Position numbers and translations under genes: made by a program. The notes below the pieces were generated by a model, which did no database searches, was not told the DNA's origin, and saw nothing but the letters and a program-made list of their open reading frames with translations. This document shows positions 1 to 8,206 of a DNA stretch of 18,029 bases, one piece after another. The first letter of the stretch is position 1, and each line of letters starts with the position of its first letter. The DNA is from Actinomycetota bacterium (GTDB taxonomy: Bacteria > Actinomycetota > Thermoleophilia > Solirubrobacterales > Solirubrobacteraceae): assembly GCA_009699615.1 (NCBI GenBank), contig WLNV01000009.1, positions 1 through 18,029 of the forward strand. Direction: 5' to 3'.

Positions 1-2
1 CG

Positions 3-1127
3 CGCGAGGCGTGCCGCACCGCTGGGGGGCGTGTGCTGCCAACAGAGGGCCTCAAGGGTGTTGACCACGACTTCGTATACACGCGGCGCGAGCCACTTGG
101 CGTAGTGGCGGCAATTCTTCCGTTCAACTTCCCGGTCGAGCTCTACGTTGAGAAGTGCGCCGCGGCGCTGGTCGGCGGCAACGCCGTCGTCGTCAAGCCG
201 CCGCTGGAAGACCCGCTCGCCGTTATGCGCTTCCACAAGGCCCTCCACGACGCTGGCGTGCCGACCGACGTTCTCGCCGGCGTGCTCGGTGATCGCGACG
301 TTGGCGCGGAGCTCTCGCAAGCCGATGGAATCGCGGCGGTTTCGTTGACCGGCTCGACCGTGGCCGGGCTGGCAGTCGCCAAGGCCGCCGCTCCAACGCT
401 TCGGCGACTCCACCTGGAGCTCGGCGGCAACAACGCTTCGCTCGTCTTGAACGATGCTGACATTGAGTTGGCGGCATCAGAGCTCGTGCGTGGCCGCTTG
501 CTGATGAACGGGCAGGCCTGCTCCGCAAGCAAGCGGATTGTCGTCGATCGCTCGCTGCACGATGACCTCGCCGAGCGGATTGCGGCTGCCGTCGCTCTAC
601 AGCGCGTGGGGCCGGCGACCGATCCCGAAACGACGATCGGCCCGCTGATTACCGCTGCCGCAGCAGAGCGGGTTGTAGCTCAAGCAGAGCGTGCGATCAG
701 CGAAGGAGCATCAATCATCGGGGATGCCCCTGCCGCCGACGGCGCGTACGTAGCGCCGGTGGTTCTCACGGGGGTCCCGGCCGCGGCTGCCGTGTCGAGC
801 GACGACGAGATCTTCGGGCCGGTCTTCAACCTCATTCCCGTCGACTCCGTCAGCGAGGCAATCGAGGTCGCCAATTCTTCGAGCTTCGGGTTGATGGCGA
901 GCGTCTTCAGCGCTGACGTCAAGCGGGCTGTCGCAGTCGCCGAACGGCTCCACTCGGGTGGCGTCGTAGTCAACGGAACCGACAACTATCGCCCGCCCGT
1001 CATTCCTTTCGGCGGCGTCGGCCTCTCCGGCACTGGCCGCGAGGGGATCGGCTACACGATCGACGAGCTGACCCGTGAGAAGACAATTGTCCTGCGCAAC
1101 TTTCGTGAACCAGAAGAGGAGCTGTAA
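3..1127 (+). CDS. Aldehyde dehydrogenase family protein (5' end outside window)
   Basis: NAD(P)-dependent aldehyde dehydrogenase, which oxidises an aldehyde to its carboxylate in the cytoplasm. The frame is open from base 3 with no stop, so the GTG at 33 is very likely internal. About 100 N-terminal residues are missing relative to the usual 470-490. Visible family motifs: an FNFP segment (about 123-134) matching the cofactor-site PWNFP, the KPP segment after it, the general-base Glu in LELGG (codon 417-419), the nucleophilic Cys in NGQAC (codon 519-521), EIFGPV near 811-828, and the C-terminal PFGGVGLSGTGREG. The active site is therefore intact. The FGGVGLSGTGREG ending is common in lactaldehyde/semialdehyde dehydrogenase-type members, but the substrate cannot be read from sequence. 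The stop overlaps the next ATG by one base (TAATG), so it belongs to the downstream operon and may oxidise an aldehyde made by it. Confidence 0.93.
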   Translation, partial: REACRTAGGRVLPTEGLKGVDHDFVYTRREPLGVVAAILPFNFPVELYVEKCAAALVGGNAVVVKPPLEDPLAVMRFHKALHDAGVPTDVLAGVLGDRDVGAELSQADGIAAVSLTGSTVAGLAVAKAAAPTLRRLHLELGGNNASLVLNDADIELAASELVRGRLLMNGQACSASKRIVVDRSLHDDLAERIAAAVALQRVGPATDPETTIGPLITAAAAERVVAQAERAISEGASIIGDAPAADGAYVAPVVLTGVPAAAAVSSDDEIFGPVFNLIPVDSVSEAIEVANSSSFGLMASVFSADVKRAVAVAERLHSGGVVVNGTDNYRPPVIPFGGVGLSGTGREGIGYTIDELTREKTIVLRNFREPEEEL

Positions 1128-1765
1128 TGAGTAATCCCCGCCCAGTAGCCGGTGAAGCGACGCTTGTCGAGTCGGTTGAGGTCCCTGCAGGAGAATCACG
1201 TTTCATCAACGTCAAGAAGGGCCAGATCCTTCAGCTTGTAGATCTCTACGGCGACCAGGTTGGCGACTTTGTGGCCTACAGAACAGACAAGCCTGACGAG
1301 TACCTATCGCCGGCCCATACCTGCTCTTGCCTTACCAAGCTTTCGCCTGAAGTCGGCGACGCGCTGTACTCCAACCACCGTCTACCGCTACTGCGGATTG
1401 AGGCCGATGACGTCGGGCATCACGACTTTGTTGTGCCTTGCTGTGATCCTGAGCGCTACTCGGTTGATTACGACCTACCGGACCACCCGTCTTGCCTTGC
1501 GGGGTTGCAGCGAGGGCTCGACGCGTTTGGCTCTGATTGGTCGCTGCACGGCGAGCTTGCCGCCAATATCTTCATGAACAACGTCGTCACTCCCGAAGGC
1601 CGGATCGAGACATTTGCACCGACCCACGGCGCTGAATCGGCTATCGATCTCGAAGTACTTGAGGACCTCGTTGTCGGGCTGGTTGCCTGCCCGCAAGATC
1701 TTTCGCCTTGCAACAACTTTGATCCCACGGATATGGCAATCCGTGTTTGGGAGCGCGAAGGGTGA
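1127..1765 (+). CDS. DUF1989 / urea carboxylase-associated family protein
   Basis: A 212-residue single-domain protein of the DUF1989 family, seen from VDLYGDQVGDFVAY (residues 38-51), CCDPERY (105-111), the NIFMNN segment (147-152) and the C-terminal ACPQDLSPCN (187-196). Family members accompany urea carboxylase, and two (CgdA/CgdB) form the carboxyguanidine deiminase of guanidine breakdown. Hydrolysis of a C-N bond in a small nitrogenous molecule is therefore a reasonable guess. No urea carboxylase or allophanate hydrolase is visible in this window, so that exact role is not supported. His98/His99, Cys106, Cys188 and Cys195 are candidate metal or catalytic residues. ATG at 1127 is chosen because GAGGAG lies 5 nt upstream (1116-1121) and the start overlaps the dehydrogenase stop by one base. 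The stop overlaps the next start by 4 nt (GTGA). Confidence 0.85.
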   Translation: MSNPRPVAGEATLVESVEVPAGESRFINVKKGQILQLVDLYGDQVGDFVAYRTDKPDEYLSPAHTCSCLTKLSPEVGDALYSNHRLPLLRIEADDVGHHDFVVPCCDPERYSVDYDLPDHPSCLAGLQRGLDAFGSDWSLHGELAANIFMNNVVTPEGRIETFAPTHGAESAIDLEVLEDLVVGLVACPQDLSPCNNFDPTDMAIRVWEREG

Positions 1766-2418
1766 GGGAGAACGTCGCAGATGCTGCGCGGATCTGCGCG
1801 CGGATGGGACTGGTCGAAGCTTTCGGTCACGTCTCTGCACGGCTGCCTGAGGGTGGATTTCTGATCACGGCGACCCGCCCGTTGCTGGGCGCCAGCGCTG
1901 CAGAGGTGCTGCAGCTCAGCGATGAGGGCGAGATCGTCAGCGGCGAAGTGGAGCTCCTGCCGTTGGAGACGCCACTGCATACCGCGATCTACGCATCGCG
2001 CCCCGACGTTGGCGCTCTTTGCCGTACCCACTCGCCGCACGCAGTCGCGTGGGGAGCTCGCAGCGCGGTGCCGCCATTGGTTCTCGGCCTCGATGGCTTG
2101 AGCGGAGAAATTGCCTTGCACGATGACACCGATCTCGTCGTCGACATCGCGGCCGGCGCGGCTGCCGCCTCCAGCATGGGCGACGCAGATTGCCTGCTGA
2201 TTCGAGCCAACGGCAACATCTGCAGCGGCGGTTCGCTCAGCGAAGCAGTCGTGCGCGCCTGGTTCCTCGAGCTGCGCTCAGCGAACGCAGCGCGCACCGG
2301 CGAGGCAGCCCCGCTTGAGGGCGAGCAACTTGCACGCCGCTCGCGGCACTACGACGTAGAGCTCGTTCGCGCCTGGCGCTGGTGCCGCGCGCAGTTTGGC
2401 GATGGGGGTCAGCTTTGA
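1762..2418 (+). CDS. Class II aldolase/adducin-like protein with altered zinc site
   Basis: A 218-residue protein of the class II aldolase/adducin fold, related to FucA/AraD/MtnB-type lyases, dehydratases and decarboxylases that cleave or rearrange sugar- or hydroxyacid-type substrates. Evidence is the N-terminal GHVSARLP (residues 22-29), the ETPLHTAIYASRPDV block (69-83) and the following THSPH (89-93). The GTG at 1762 is chosen because it overlaps the previous stop as GTGA and starts the family's N-terminal helix; an in-frame TTG at 1747 would lengthen the overlap. Oddity: against FucA (Glu73, His92, His94, His155), Glu69 and His90 are kept, but the His92 position is Arg88 and the His155 position (HHG) is Asn150 in RANG. 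The canonical zinc site is thus half missing. It may use a different chemistry or be regulatory. Operon context suggests breakdown of the imported compound. Confidence 0.85.
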   Translation: MRENVADAARICARMGLVEAFGHVSARLPEGGFLITATRPLLGASAAEVLQLSDEGEIVSGEVELLPLETPLHTAIYASRPDVGALCRTHSPHAVAWGARSAVPPLVLGLDGLSGEIALHDDTDLVVDIAAGAAAASSMGDADCLLIRANGNICSGGSLSEAVVRAWFLELRSANAARTGEAAPLEGEQLARRSRHYDVELVRAWRWCRAQFGDGGQL

Positions 2419-2437
2419 GCCAATTAGTCAATAACCC

Positions 2438-2445
2438 GGGAGGGG
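2438..2445 (+). promoter_or_regulatory. Ribosome binding site for the substrate-binding protein
   Basis: The purine run GGGAGGGG ends 2 nt before the ATG at 2448. It lies in the 29-nt gap after the aldolase-like gene and fixes this start over the in-frame upstream ATG-less extension beginning at 2382, which would lie inside the previous gene. The spacing from the GGAGG core is short but workable. Confidence 0.6.
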
Positions 2446-2447
2446 AT

Positions 2448-3494
2448 ATGAGAGAGAATAAATCAGCAGTAATGCGTCGTTCGTTTGGGGCAGCAGCTGT
2501 AATTGCTGCACTCACGCTTTCGGCCTGCGGTGGTAGCGACTCAACGAACTCAGGTGGCGCAGCCACCGAGGGCTCAGCGAAGCTGAAGAACATGACGAAG
2601 GCGACGTTGATCCTCGACTACCTGCCAAACGCCGTTCACGCCGGCATCTACCGAGCGGCCGCGGCGGGGTACTACGCCGACAACAACATCGACCTGAAGA
2701 TCATTCAGCCGACTTCGACTGCCGACACGCTGAAGTTGATCGACGCCGGCAAGGCCGACTTCGGAATTGCTGACGGTATTGACGTGGCAACGCAGATTGA
2801 TCAAGGCCGCGGCGCGAAGGCGATCATGGCGGTCGTTCAGCGCCCGCTCGGTGGTCTGATCTCACTCAAGTCAGAAGGCCTTACCGACGCTGCTGCGTTC
2901 AATGGCAAAACGGTCGGTTTGACCGGTGTGCCTTCAGACACTGCGATTCTCGACACGATCCTCGAGAACGGCGGCGAAAGTACCGACAGCGTCAAGAAGG
3001 TGACAATCGGATTCAACGGCGTCCAGAATCTCGAAAGCAAGAAGATCAACGGGTTCATTGGCTTCTATCCAGCAGACGGAGTTCAAGTTGAACAGGACGG
3101 GTTCCCGATCAACGTGCTCGCATTCGATGAGAGCGGCGGTCCGCGGTACCCAGGGCTGGTTGTCTTCTCAACCGAGAAGCGAATCACGGAGGACCCGGCT
3201 CTGATGAACGCGTTCGTCGATGCCACAGTGCAGGGCTACGACGACACGATTGCGGACCCGGCCCAGTCACTCGATGATCTGCTCGCCGCCAATAAGGCGA
3301 TGAAGCGGGACATCACGAAGGCCCAGCTCGACGCTTATCTGCCGCTCTTCTTGGCAGGCGCGAAGAACTACGGCGTGATCGACGAGGCGAACATCGAGGC
3401 ACTCTCGACCTTCCTCGTTGACAAGAAGCTGATCAAGGCACCGATCGCGCCTAGCCGGTTTGACACCAACGAGTTCGTACCTACAGGCAACTAG
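2448..3494 (+). CDS. ABC transporter substrate-binding lipoprotein, NMT1/THI5 (SsuA/ThiY-like)
   Basis: A 348-residue extracytoplasmic solute-binding protein. A basic N-terminus and hydrophobic stretch lead to the lipobox LSAC (Cys27), so it should be a membrane-anchored lipoprotein, followed by a Gly/Ser/Thr linker. The mature part begins with LDYLPNAVHAGIYRAAAAGY, closely resembling the LDW.PN..H.G.Y block of ThiY/RibY-type pyrimidine- and flavin-precursor binding proteins. TADTLKLIDAGKADFGIADG and FNGKTVGLTGVPSDTAILD are typical of PF09084. The start at ATG 2448 has a strong purine-rich RBS and gives a clean signal peptide. The ATPase and permease follow with 1-nt overlaps, completing one importer. 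ThiY relatives bind formylaminopyrimidine or hydroxymethylpyrimidine, and other members bind sulfonates, nitrate or taurine. A planar N-heterocycle is likely but unproven. Confidence 0.92.
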   Translation: MRENKSAVMRRSFGAAAVIAALTLSACGGSDSTNSGGAATEGSAKLKNMTKATLILDYLPNAVHAGIYRAAAAGYYADNNIDLKIIQPTSTADTLKLIDAGKADFGIADGIDVATQIDQGRGAKAIMAVVQRPLGGLISLKSEGLTDAAAFNGKTVGLTGVPSDTAILDTILENGGESTDSVKKVTIGFNGVQNLESKKINGFIGFYPADGVQVEQDGFPINVLAFDESGGPRYPGLVVFSTEKRITEDPALMNAFVDATVQGYDDTIADPAQSLDDLLAANKAMKRDITKAQLDAYLPLFLAGAKNYGVIDEANIEALSTFLVDKKLIKAPIAPSRFDTNEFVPTGN

Positions 3495-4294
3495 TGACTG
3501 AGACTGCTCCCCGGCTCCGGATTGAAAATCTGGGCAAGTCGTTCCCGGCTAGATCCGGGCATGACGCGATGGCCGCACTTGAAGGTGTGGACATCGACAT
3601 CCGGGCTGGGGAGTTCGTCTCGATCATCGGCCCTAGCGGTTGCGGGAAATCAACGCTGTTCAACATGCTGGCGGGGCTGATCAAGCCCTCGGCCGGGAAG
3701 ATCTATCTCGACGGCTGCGAGCCTGATTCGCTGCTCGGGAAGATCGGCTACATGCCGCAGAAGGATCTCCTGATGCCGTGGCGGACTGTGCTCGACAACG
3801 TCACGCTGGGGCTTGAGATGGACGGAACGCGTCGTCGTGACGCGCGAGCGCAGGCGATGGAGGAGCTTCCACGCTTCGGCTTGAAAGGCTTTGAGCAGCG
3901 CTGGCCGAGCAGCCTTTCTGGTGGGATGCGCCAGCGCGCAGCGCTACTGCGCACGTTTCTAGCTGGCCGCGAAGTGATGCTGCTCGATGAGCCGTTCGGT
4001 GCGCTAGACGCTCTCACCCGCCAGGCAATGCAGGAATGGCTGCTTGAACTTTGGGCAACCGATCGCAAGACCGTTGTCTTCATCACGCACGATGTTGAAG
4101 AAGCCGTTTACCTCTCTGACCGCGTGCACGTGATGTCAGGGCGCCCTGGTCGGGTGGAACTCTCGCTTGACATCACACTTCCACGCCCCCGCTCCTACGA
4201 GATGACCGTCAGTCCCGAATTCAACGCGCTCAAGCAACAGCTACTTGAGCCCCTCCACGAGGCGTCACGCCAGCAGATGGAGGAGGTTCGCTGA
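3494..4294 (+). CDS. ABC transporter ATP-binding protein (SsuB/ThiZ/TauB type)
   Basis: A 266-residue nucleotide-binding subunit that should power the importer encoded around it. All catalytic motifs are present: Walker A GPSGCGKST (46-54), Q-loop in MPQKD (Gln89), signature LSGGMRQR (141-148), Walker B VMLLDEP (161-167), D-loop ALDALT, and the H-loop His199 in FITHD. The GTG start at 3494 overlaps the binding-protein stop by one base (TAGTG). No strong RBS is visible, so translation is probably coupled. The stop overlaps the permease ATG by one base. Family: COG1116, NitT/TauT/thiamine-precursor importers. Ordinary member with normal length. Confidence 0.95.
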   Translation: MTETAPRLRIENLGKSFPARSGHDAMAALEGVDIDIRAGEFVSIIGPSGCGKSTLFNMLAGLIKPSAGKIYLDGCEPDSLLGKIGYMPQKDLLMPWRTVLDNVTLGLEMDGTRRRDARAQAMEELPRFGLKGFEQRWPSSLSGGMRQRAALLRTFLAGREVMLLDEPFGALDALTRQAMQEWLLELWATDRKTVVFITHDVEEAVYLSDRVHVMSGRPGRVELSLDITLPRPRSYEMTVSPEFNALKQQLLEPLHEASRQQMEEVR

Positions 4295-5160
4295 TGGAGG
4301 CTGCTCCACAGCGCATCGCGTTACCAACGCGCGAAACGCCGCCCCCTGGGACCCCAATCTCGGTTCGCCTGCGCACGCGGCTCCGTCGCTACGCCCCGCC
4401 GCTCATCTTTGCACTGCTGGTGCTCGGTATCTGGCAGCTCTACTGCACGGTCTCGTCGATTCCGGAGTCGAGCCTGCCAGCCCCAACCGAGATCTTCTCC
4501 GCTCTGATCACAGATCGCGCGCTGCTGGCAGAGAATGCTTGGGTGACAATCCAAGAGATCGTGATCGGCTACCTAGCCGCGATCATCCTTGGAGTTGGGC
4601 TTGCGGTTCTTATCTGCTCATCGAAGATGATCGAGCGCGCGGTCTACCCTTGGCTGGTCGTTTCTCAAATGGTCCCGATCGTCGCGATCGCGCCGATCAT
4701 CGTGATTTGGACTGGCTTCGACCTGCGTCCGAAAATCATCGTGATCGCGCTCGTCAGCTTCTTCCCGATCGCGGTCAACACGATCGATGGCCTGAAAGCA
4801 ACAGACCCGGAGATGACAAACCTGCTGAAGACGTTTGGTGCCAAGCGCTGGGCGCGTTTCAAGACGGCGCAGTTCCCAGCCGCGCTGCCGTTCATCTTCT
4901 CCGGCCTGCGGATCGGCGCTGCACTCTCCGTCATCGGCGCGGTATTCGCCGAATGGGTCGGTTCATCCGAGGGGCTCGGCTACCTAATCCTGACCTTCAA
5001 CAACCAGACCTCGACGACCGAGATGTTCGCTGCCGTGATTGTCCTTGCCTTCATTGGGCTAGCGCTATTCGCGTTCGTTGGCCTGCTCCAACGCCTTACG
5101 ATCCCTTGGTACGAGGACGCGCGCGTCGATGATGCTGACGGTCATGAGGGCAGCTCGTGA
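4294..5160 (+). CDS. ABC transporter permease (SsuC/ThiX type, BPD_transp_1)
   Basis: A 288-residue inner-membrane subunit. After a basic cytoplasmic N-terminus there is a first hydrophobic helix (about 30-50), then the usual helices from residue 80 onward. The coupling-loop (EAA-type) motif, which docks on the ATPase, is KTFGAKRWARFKTAQFPAAL, followed by PFIFSGLRIGAALSVIGAVFAEW. This is the typical COG0600 ending with one permease gene, implying a homodimer. ATG at 4294 is preceded by a strong GGAGGAGGT (4279-4287, 6 nt spacing) and overlaps the ATPase stop by one base (TGATG). The stop overlaps the amidohydrolase start by 4 nt, tying uptake to enzymatic processing. A longer frame at 4245-5132 on the same strand is a shadow with no family resemblance. 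Confidence 0.94.
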   Translation: MEAAPQRIALPTRETPPPGTPISVRLRTRLRRYAPPLIFALLVLGIWQLYCTVSSIPESSLPAPTEIFSALITDRALLAENAWVTIQEIVIGYLAAIILGVGLAVLICSSKMIERAVYPWLVVSQMVPIVAIAPIIVIWTGFDLRPKIIVIALVSFFPIAVNTIDGLKATDPEMTNLLKTFGAKRWARFKTAQFPAALPFIFSGLRIGAALSVIGAVFAEWVGSSEGLGYLILTFNNQTSTTEMFAAVIVLAFIGLALFAFVGLLQRLTIPWYEDARVDDADGHEGSS

Positions 5161-6539
5161 GCACGCTCGTCCGTGGAGCCTGGGTACTGGCAATGGCTCC
5201 CGGGTCGGAGCTGATTCGCGATGGAGCTGTCGCGTTCGCCGATGACGGAGCGATCACCGACGTTGCGCCATTTGCACAACTTGCGGAGCGCTATCCCGAC
5301 GCTGCGGTGGTTGGCGACGGCAACGGCATTGTGATGCCGGGCTTGATTAATGCCCACACCCATCTGACTGAGGGGTTGATCTCGGGGATGGGCGAGACGG
5401 CCACGCTCTGGGAATGGTTTGAGCGCGTAGTTGACCCTGCAGGCCGAGTGATAACGCGCGACGAGGTGCGGATTGGGACCGAACTGAAAGCCGCCGAGAT
5501 GCTCCGTTCCGGGATCACGACCGTCAACGACATGTCGTGCCACCGCAACCTCGGATCGTTCGCTTCGCTCGGCGCCGCTGATGGTCTCGCCGCTGCAGGG
5601 ATGCGTGGCGTGATCTCGTTTGGCGCCGAGGACATCTACGAGGGCGCTCCTAGCGCCGACGTCTTCATGGCCGAACATGAAGCGCTCGCCGACCGGGTGG
5701 CCGACGAAGCGCTACTTGGCTTCCGTGCTGGGGTTGGCACCGTGCTCGGGATCAGCGAGCCGCTGTTCAAACAGACCGTTGCAGCGTGCAACGAGCACGA
5801 CTGGGCGGTGCACACACATCTGGCGGAGGTCCGCGAGGAGATGACTGCCAGCAGGCTCGAGCACGGTTGCACGACGATCGAGCACGCAGGCCGGATGGGT
5901 CTGCTGGACCGGCCAGTGATCGCAGGCCACTGCATCTGGTGCAGTGCGCATGACGTCGGACTACTCGTGGACCGCCAGGTCGCCGTCGCCCATAACCCGG
6001 TCGCGAACATGATTTTGGCTTCCGGGATCTGTGAGGTTCCGCGCCTTCGAGGGGAAGGAGTCCTCGTTGGCCTTGGAACCGACGGTGCTGCCTCGAATGA
6101 CAACCAAGACATGTTTGGCGTGCTGAAGATGACCGGGCTGTTGCACAAGGTTGCGGCACTTCAGGCCGACGCAATCACTGCCATCGACGTGATGCGGATG
6201 GCGACGATCGAAGGCGCCCGCGCGCTCGGGCTCGACGCGCAGGTTGGCTCGCTGGAGGTCGGTAAGCGGGCCGACGTCGTCCTGCTCGACGGCAACACGC
6301 CGGAGCTGGCGACGATTCACGACCCTTGGCAGCAGATCGTTTACTGCGCGGTATCAAGCTGCGTTAGCGATGTTTGGGTAGACGGGCAGCCACGACTTAC
6401 CGCCGGCGAACTTGTCGGTGCAGACCTGCAGACGCTTGTTAAGCAAGCACGCGTCGCAGCAATCGATCTCGTAACGCGCGCTGGCATGCGCGACGAGTCG
6501 GTTTATGCAGGACCCGGCAGGGCCGGGCCATTCACTTAG
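5157..6539 (+). CDS. COG0402 amidohydrolase / deaminase (MTA/SAH deaminase, AtzA/TrzN-like)
   Basis: A 460-residue cytoplasmic metal-dependent hydrolase of the amidohydrolase superfamily, which deaminates or dechlorinates N-heterocycles (guanine, 8-oxoguanine, cytosine, pterins, triazines, methylthioadenosine). The full single-metal site is visible: His67 and His69 in NAHTHL, His221 and Glu224 in HTHLAE, His258 in GHCIW, and Asp309 in LGTDGAASND. The region VAHNPVANMILASG is the family's S-H-N-P-xx-N segment with Ala-His-Asn-Pro here. The N-terminal beta-sandwich (1-60) and C-terminal KRADVVLLD complete the normal architecture. GTG 5157 overlaps the permease stop (GTGA). Its position directly after a heterocycle-type importer suggests it acts on the imported compound or an early product. 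The exact substrate is open. Confidence 0.93.
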   Translation: MSTLVRGAWVLAMAPGSELIRDGAVAFADDGAITDVAPFAQLAERYPDAAVVGDGNGIVMPGLINAHTHLTEGLISGMGETATLWEWFERVVDPAGRVITRDEVRIGTELKAAEMLRSGITTVNDMSCHRNLGSFASLGAADGLAAAGMRGVISFGAEDIYEGAPSADVFMAEHEALADRVADEALLGFRAGVGTVLGISEPLFKQTVAACNEHDWAVHTHLAEVREEMTASRLEHGCTTIEHAGRMGLLDRPVIAGHCIWCSAHDVGLLVDRQVAVAHNPVANMILASGICEVPRLRGEGVLVGLGTDGAASNDNQDMFGVLKMTGLLHKVAALQADAITAIDVMRMATIEGARALGLDAQVGSLEVGKRADVVLLDGNTPELATIHDPWQQIVYCAVSSCVSDVWVDGQPRLTAGELVGADLQTLVKQARVAAIDLVTRAGMRDESVYAGPGRAGPFT

Positions 6540-6565
6540 ACCAACTAGCTAGGGAGCAACAAGAG

Positions 6566-8206
6566 ATGAGCAGCAACACCGACGTAATCGTCATCGGCGC
6601 AGGCCACAATGGATTGACCTGCGCCTCCTATCTGGCTCGGGCCGGGCTCGGCGTCGTCGTGCTCGAAAGTTCCGACACCCCGGGAGGATGCATCAACACG
6701 ATCGACCTGCCCGACGGCCGCGGCAAGATGGAGCTTGGCGCTTACGAACACGGTGGGATCGTAGGCAGCGGCGTTGCTGCTGATCTAGAGCTCGAGAGCC
6801 GCTTTGGCCTCAGCTTCCATATGCGCGACGAGGTTACCTTGGCGCCCTGCGATGACGGCTCGGCGTTGGCCTTCTACGCCTCGCTTGAGCAGACTCTCGA
6901 GGGGCTTGAGCCGATCGTCGGCAAAGCCGACACCGAGGCTTACCGGAACTTCGCCGCTTGGTCAGCGGCTGCGCTGGGACTCCTACGGCAGACAGAGGCA
7001 GGGCCACCGCCAAGTCTGAGAGAGCTAGCTGCCGCGGCCGAACTGACGCTTGGCGCGGAGTCAGGGCGGCTGCTGCAGACGCTCTTCGCTTCAGCCTCAA
7101 CGATGCTTCGCGGCCAGTTCAGCGACGAGCGCCTGCAAGGCCCGATGGCGCACTGGGCAGCGCACTCCGAGCAGTCGCCTTCCGATCCCGGAACCGCGGC
7201 AGGGGCTTTGATGCTCGCCGGTGGCCACGGTCACAAGTCGGCGCGCCCCGTTGGCGGCTCGCGCTCTACGGTCGAGGCCCTAGTCCGTTGTCTTGAGTCT
7301 TACGGCGGCCAATTGCACTGCTCATCGGCAGTCGAGAAGGTCGAGTTGAGTGGTGGGCGCGCCGTCGCCGTGCAGGCCGCCGGGCAGCGCTGGACCGCCA
7401 ATCGCGCTGTCGTCAGTGCAGTTGACGCGAGGCGCCTGTTCTTGACGATGATGGCGCCAGAGGATGTGCCGCCTTCGATCCGTGACGAGGTGCGACGGAT
7501 TCACGTTGGCCAGAGCAACGTCTCGGAGCTGAAAGTTGATGCGATCCTCTCCAACAAGCCCAAGATCTCAGGCCCTGAGGGCTTCGACCGTTCGTTCATG
7601 CTCTCGGCCAACACGACGACCGACTTGGAACGAGCGTTCGCCAGCATCAGGCTCGGAGACCTGCCAGAGCGAACACCGGCAATGATCGCCTTTCCGTCGA
7701 GTCTCGAATCCGGCTGGGCGCCCGAGGGTGGCGCGAACATCTGGCTGTCGACATTCGTCCCTTGGAAGCCGCGCAGTGGAGCCTGGAACGAGGCGGAGAT
7801 GGAACGCGCAGCAGACAACCTTTGGCAGACCGCCGAGCGCGCACTTGGCTGCTCGCTCGATGCGACTGAACGGCGCCTGACTGGGCCTGCCGACTGGGTC
7901 GCCCGCCACGGTAATGCGCACGCAAACCCCAACCATGTTGAGATGAGCCTTGATCAGCTGCTCGCGTTCCGGCCATCGCCGAAGCTGTCCGGTTACAGCA
8001 CGCCGATCGAGAACCTCTTCCTGACTGGCGCCGGAACGCACCCTGGCGGAGGCATCACCGGCGTGCCGGGTCGCAACGCCGCTGCTGTAGCGCTGGAGCA
8101 GCTTGGGCTGGCACCACGCAAACCATTCTCTGAGCGGGTTCGATCGCAGGCCGCTCTGCTACGCGACGCCGGAAAAGCCGCGCTCGCGCTAAGGAGGTCA
8201 TCATGA
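6566..8206 (+). CDS. FAD-dependent oxidoreductase, COG1233 (phytoene dehydrogenase/PYROXD2-like)
   Basis: A 546-residue flavoprotein. The N-terminal dinucleotide-binding fold is seen in DVIVIGAGHNGLTCASYLARAG, followed by the acidic end of strand 2 in VVVLES and by TPGGCI. The C-terminal FAD-binding signature is NLFLTGAGTHPGGGITGVPGRNAA (starting about residue 482). The GHNGL and HPGGG.TG.PG forms match the PYROXD2/COG1233 branch rather than true carotenoid desaturases, and no carotenoid genes are nearby. It should oxidise or desaturate a C-C or C-N bond. ATG 6566 has AGGGAG 9 nt upstream (6551-6556). It lies 26 nt after the amidohydrolase stop and overlaps the methyltransferase start by 4 nt (ATGA). 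Substrate unknown. Confidence 0.88.
   Translation: MSSNTDVIVIGAGHNGLTCASYLARAGLGVVVLESSDTPGGCINTIDLPDGRGKMELGAYEHGGIVGSGVAADLELESRFGLSFHMRDEVTLAPCDDGSALAFYASLEQTLEGLEPIVGKADTEAYRNFAAWSAAALGLLRQTEAGPPPSLRELAAAAELTLGAESGRLLQTLFASASTMLRGQFSDERLQGPMAHWAAHSEQSPSDPGTAAGALMLAGGHGHKSARPVGGSRSTVEALVRCLESYGGQLHCSSAVEKVELSGGRAVAVQAAGQRWTANRAVVSAVDARRLFLTMMAPEDVPPSIRDEVRRIHVGQSNVSELKVDAILSNKPKISGPEGFDRSFMLSANTTTDLERAFASIRLGDLPERTPAMIAFPSSLESGWAPEGGANIWLSTFVPWKPRSGAWNEAEMERAADNLWQTAERALGCSLDATERRLTGPADWVARHGNAHANPNHVEMSLDQLLAFRPSPKLSGYSTPIENLFLTGAGTHPGGGITGVPGRNAAAVALEQLGLAPRKPFSERVRSQAALLRDAGKAALALRRSS
8191..8198 (+). promoter_or_regulatory. Strong Shine-Dalgarno AAGGAGGT before the methyltransferase
   Basis: An exact match to the anti-SD complement, 4 nt before the ATG at 8203, lying inside the 3' end of the oxidoreductase gene. 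It is the strongest SD in this operon and indicates that the methyltransferase can be translated efficiently on its own as well as by coupling. Confidence 0.7.

Noticed and set aside
1468..2121. Minus-strand open frame of 217 codons under the DUF1989 and aldolase-like genes
   Set aside because: No family resemblance, no RBS; a shadow frame of high-GC coding sequence on the opposite strand.
2419..2447. Possible TPP riboswitch before the ThiY-like binding protein
   Set aside because: Only 29 nt are available between genes, too short for a TPP aptamer.
4245..5132. Plus-strand 295-codon frame overlapping the permease gene
   Set aside because: Arg/Pro/Asp-rich frameshift shadow; the +1 neighbour frame has the permease helices and coupling motif.
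5636..6148. Minus-strand open frame inside the amidohydrolase gene
   Set aside because: Composition is Ser/Pro/Arg-rich as expected for an antisense shadow, while the + strand frame carries all amidohydrolase metal ligands.
6566..8206. True phytoene desaturase (CrtI)
   Set aside because: Motifs match the GHNGL/HPGGG PYROXD2-like branch, and no carotenoid genes are in the window.
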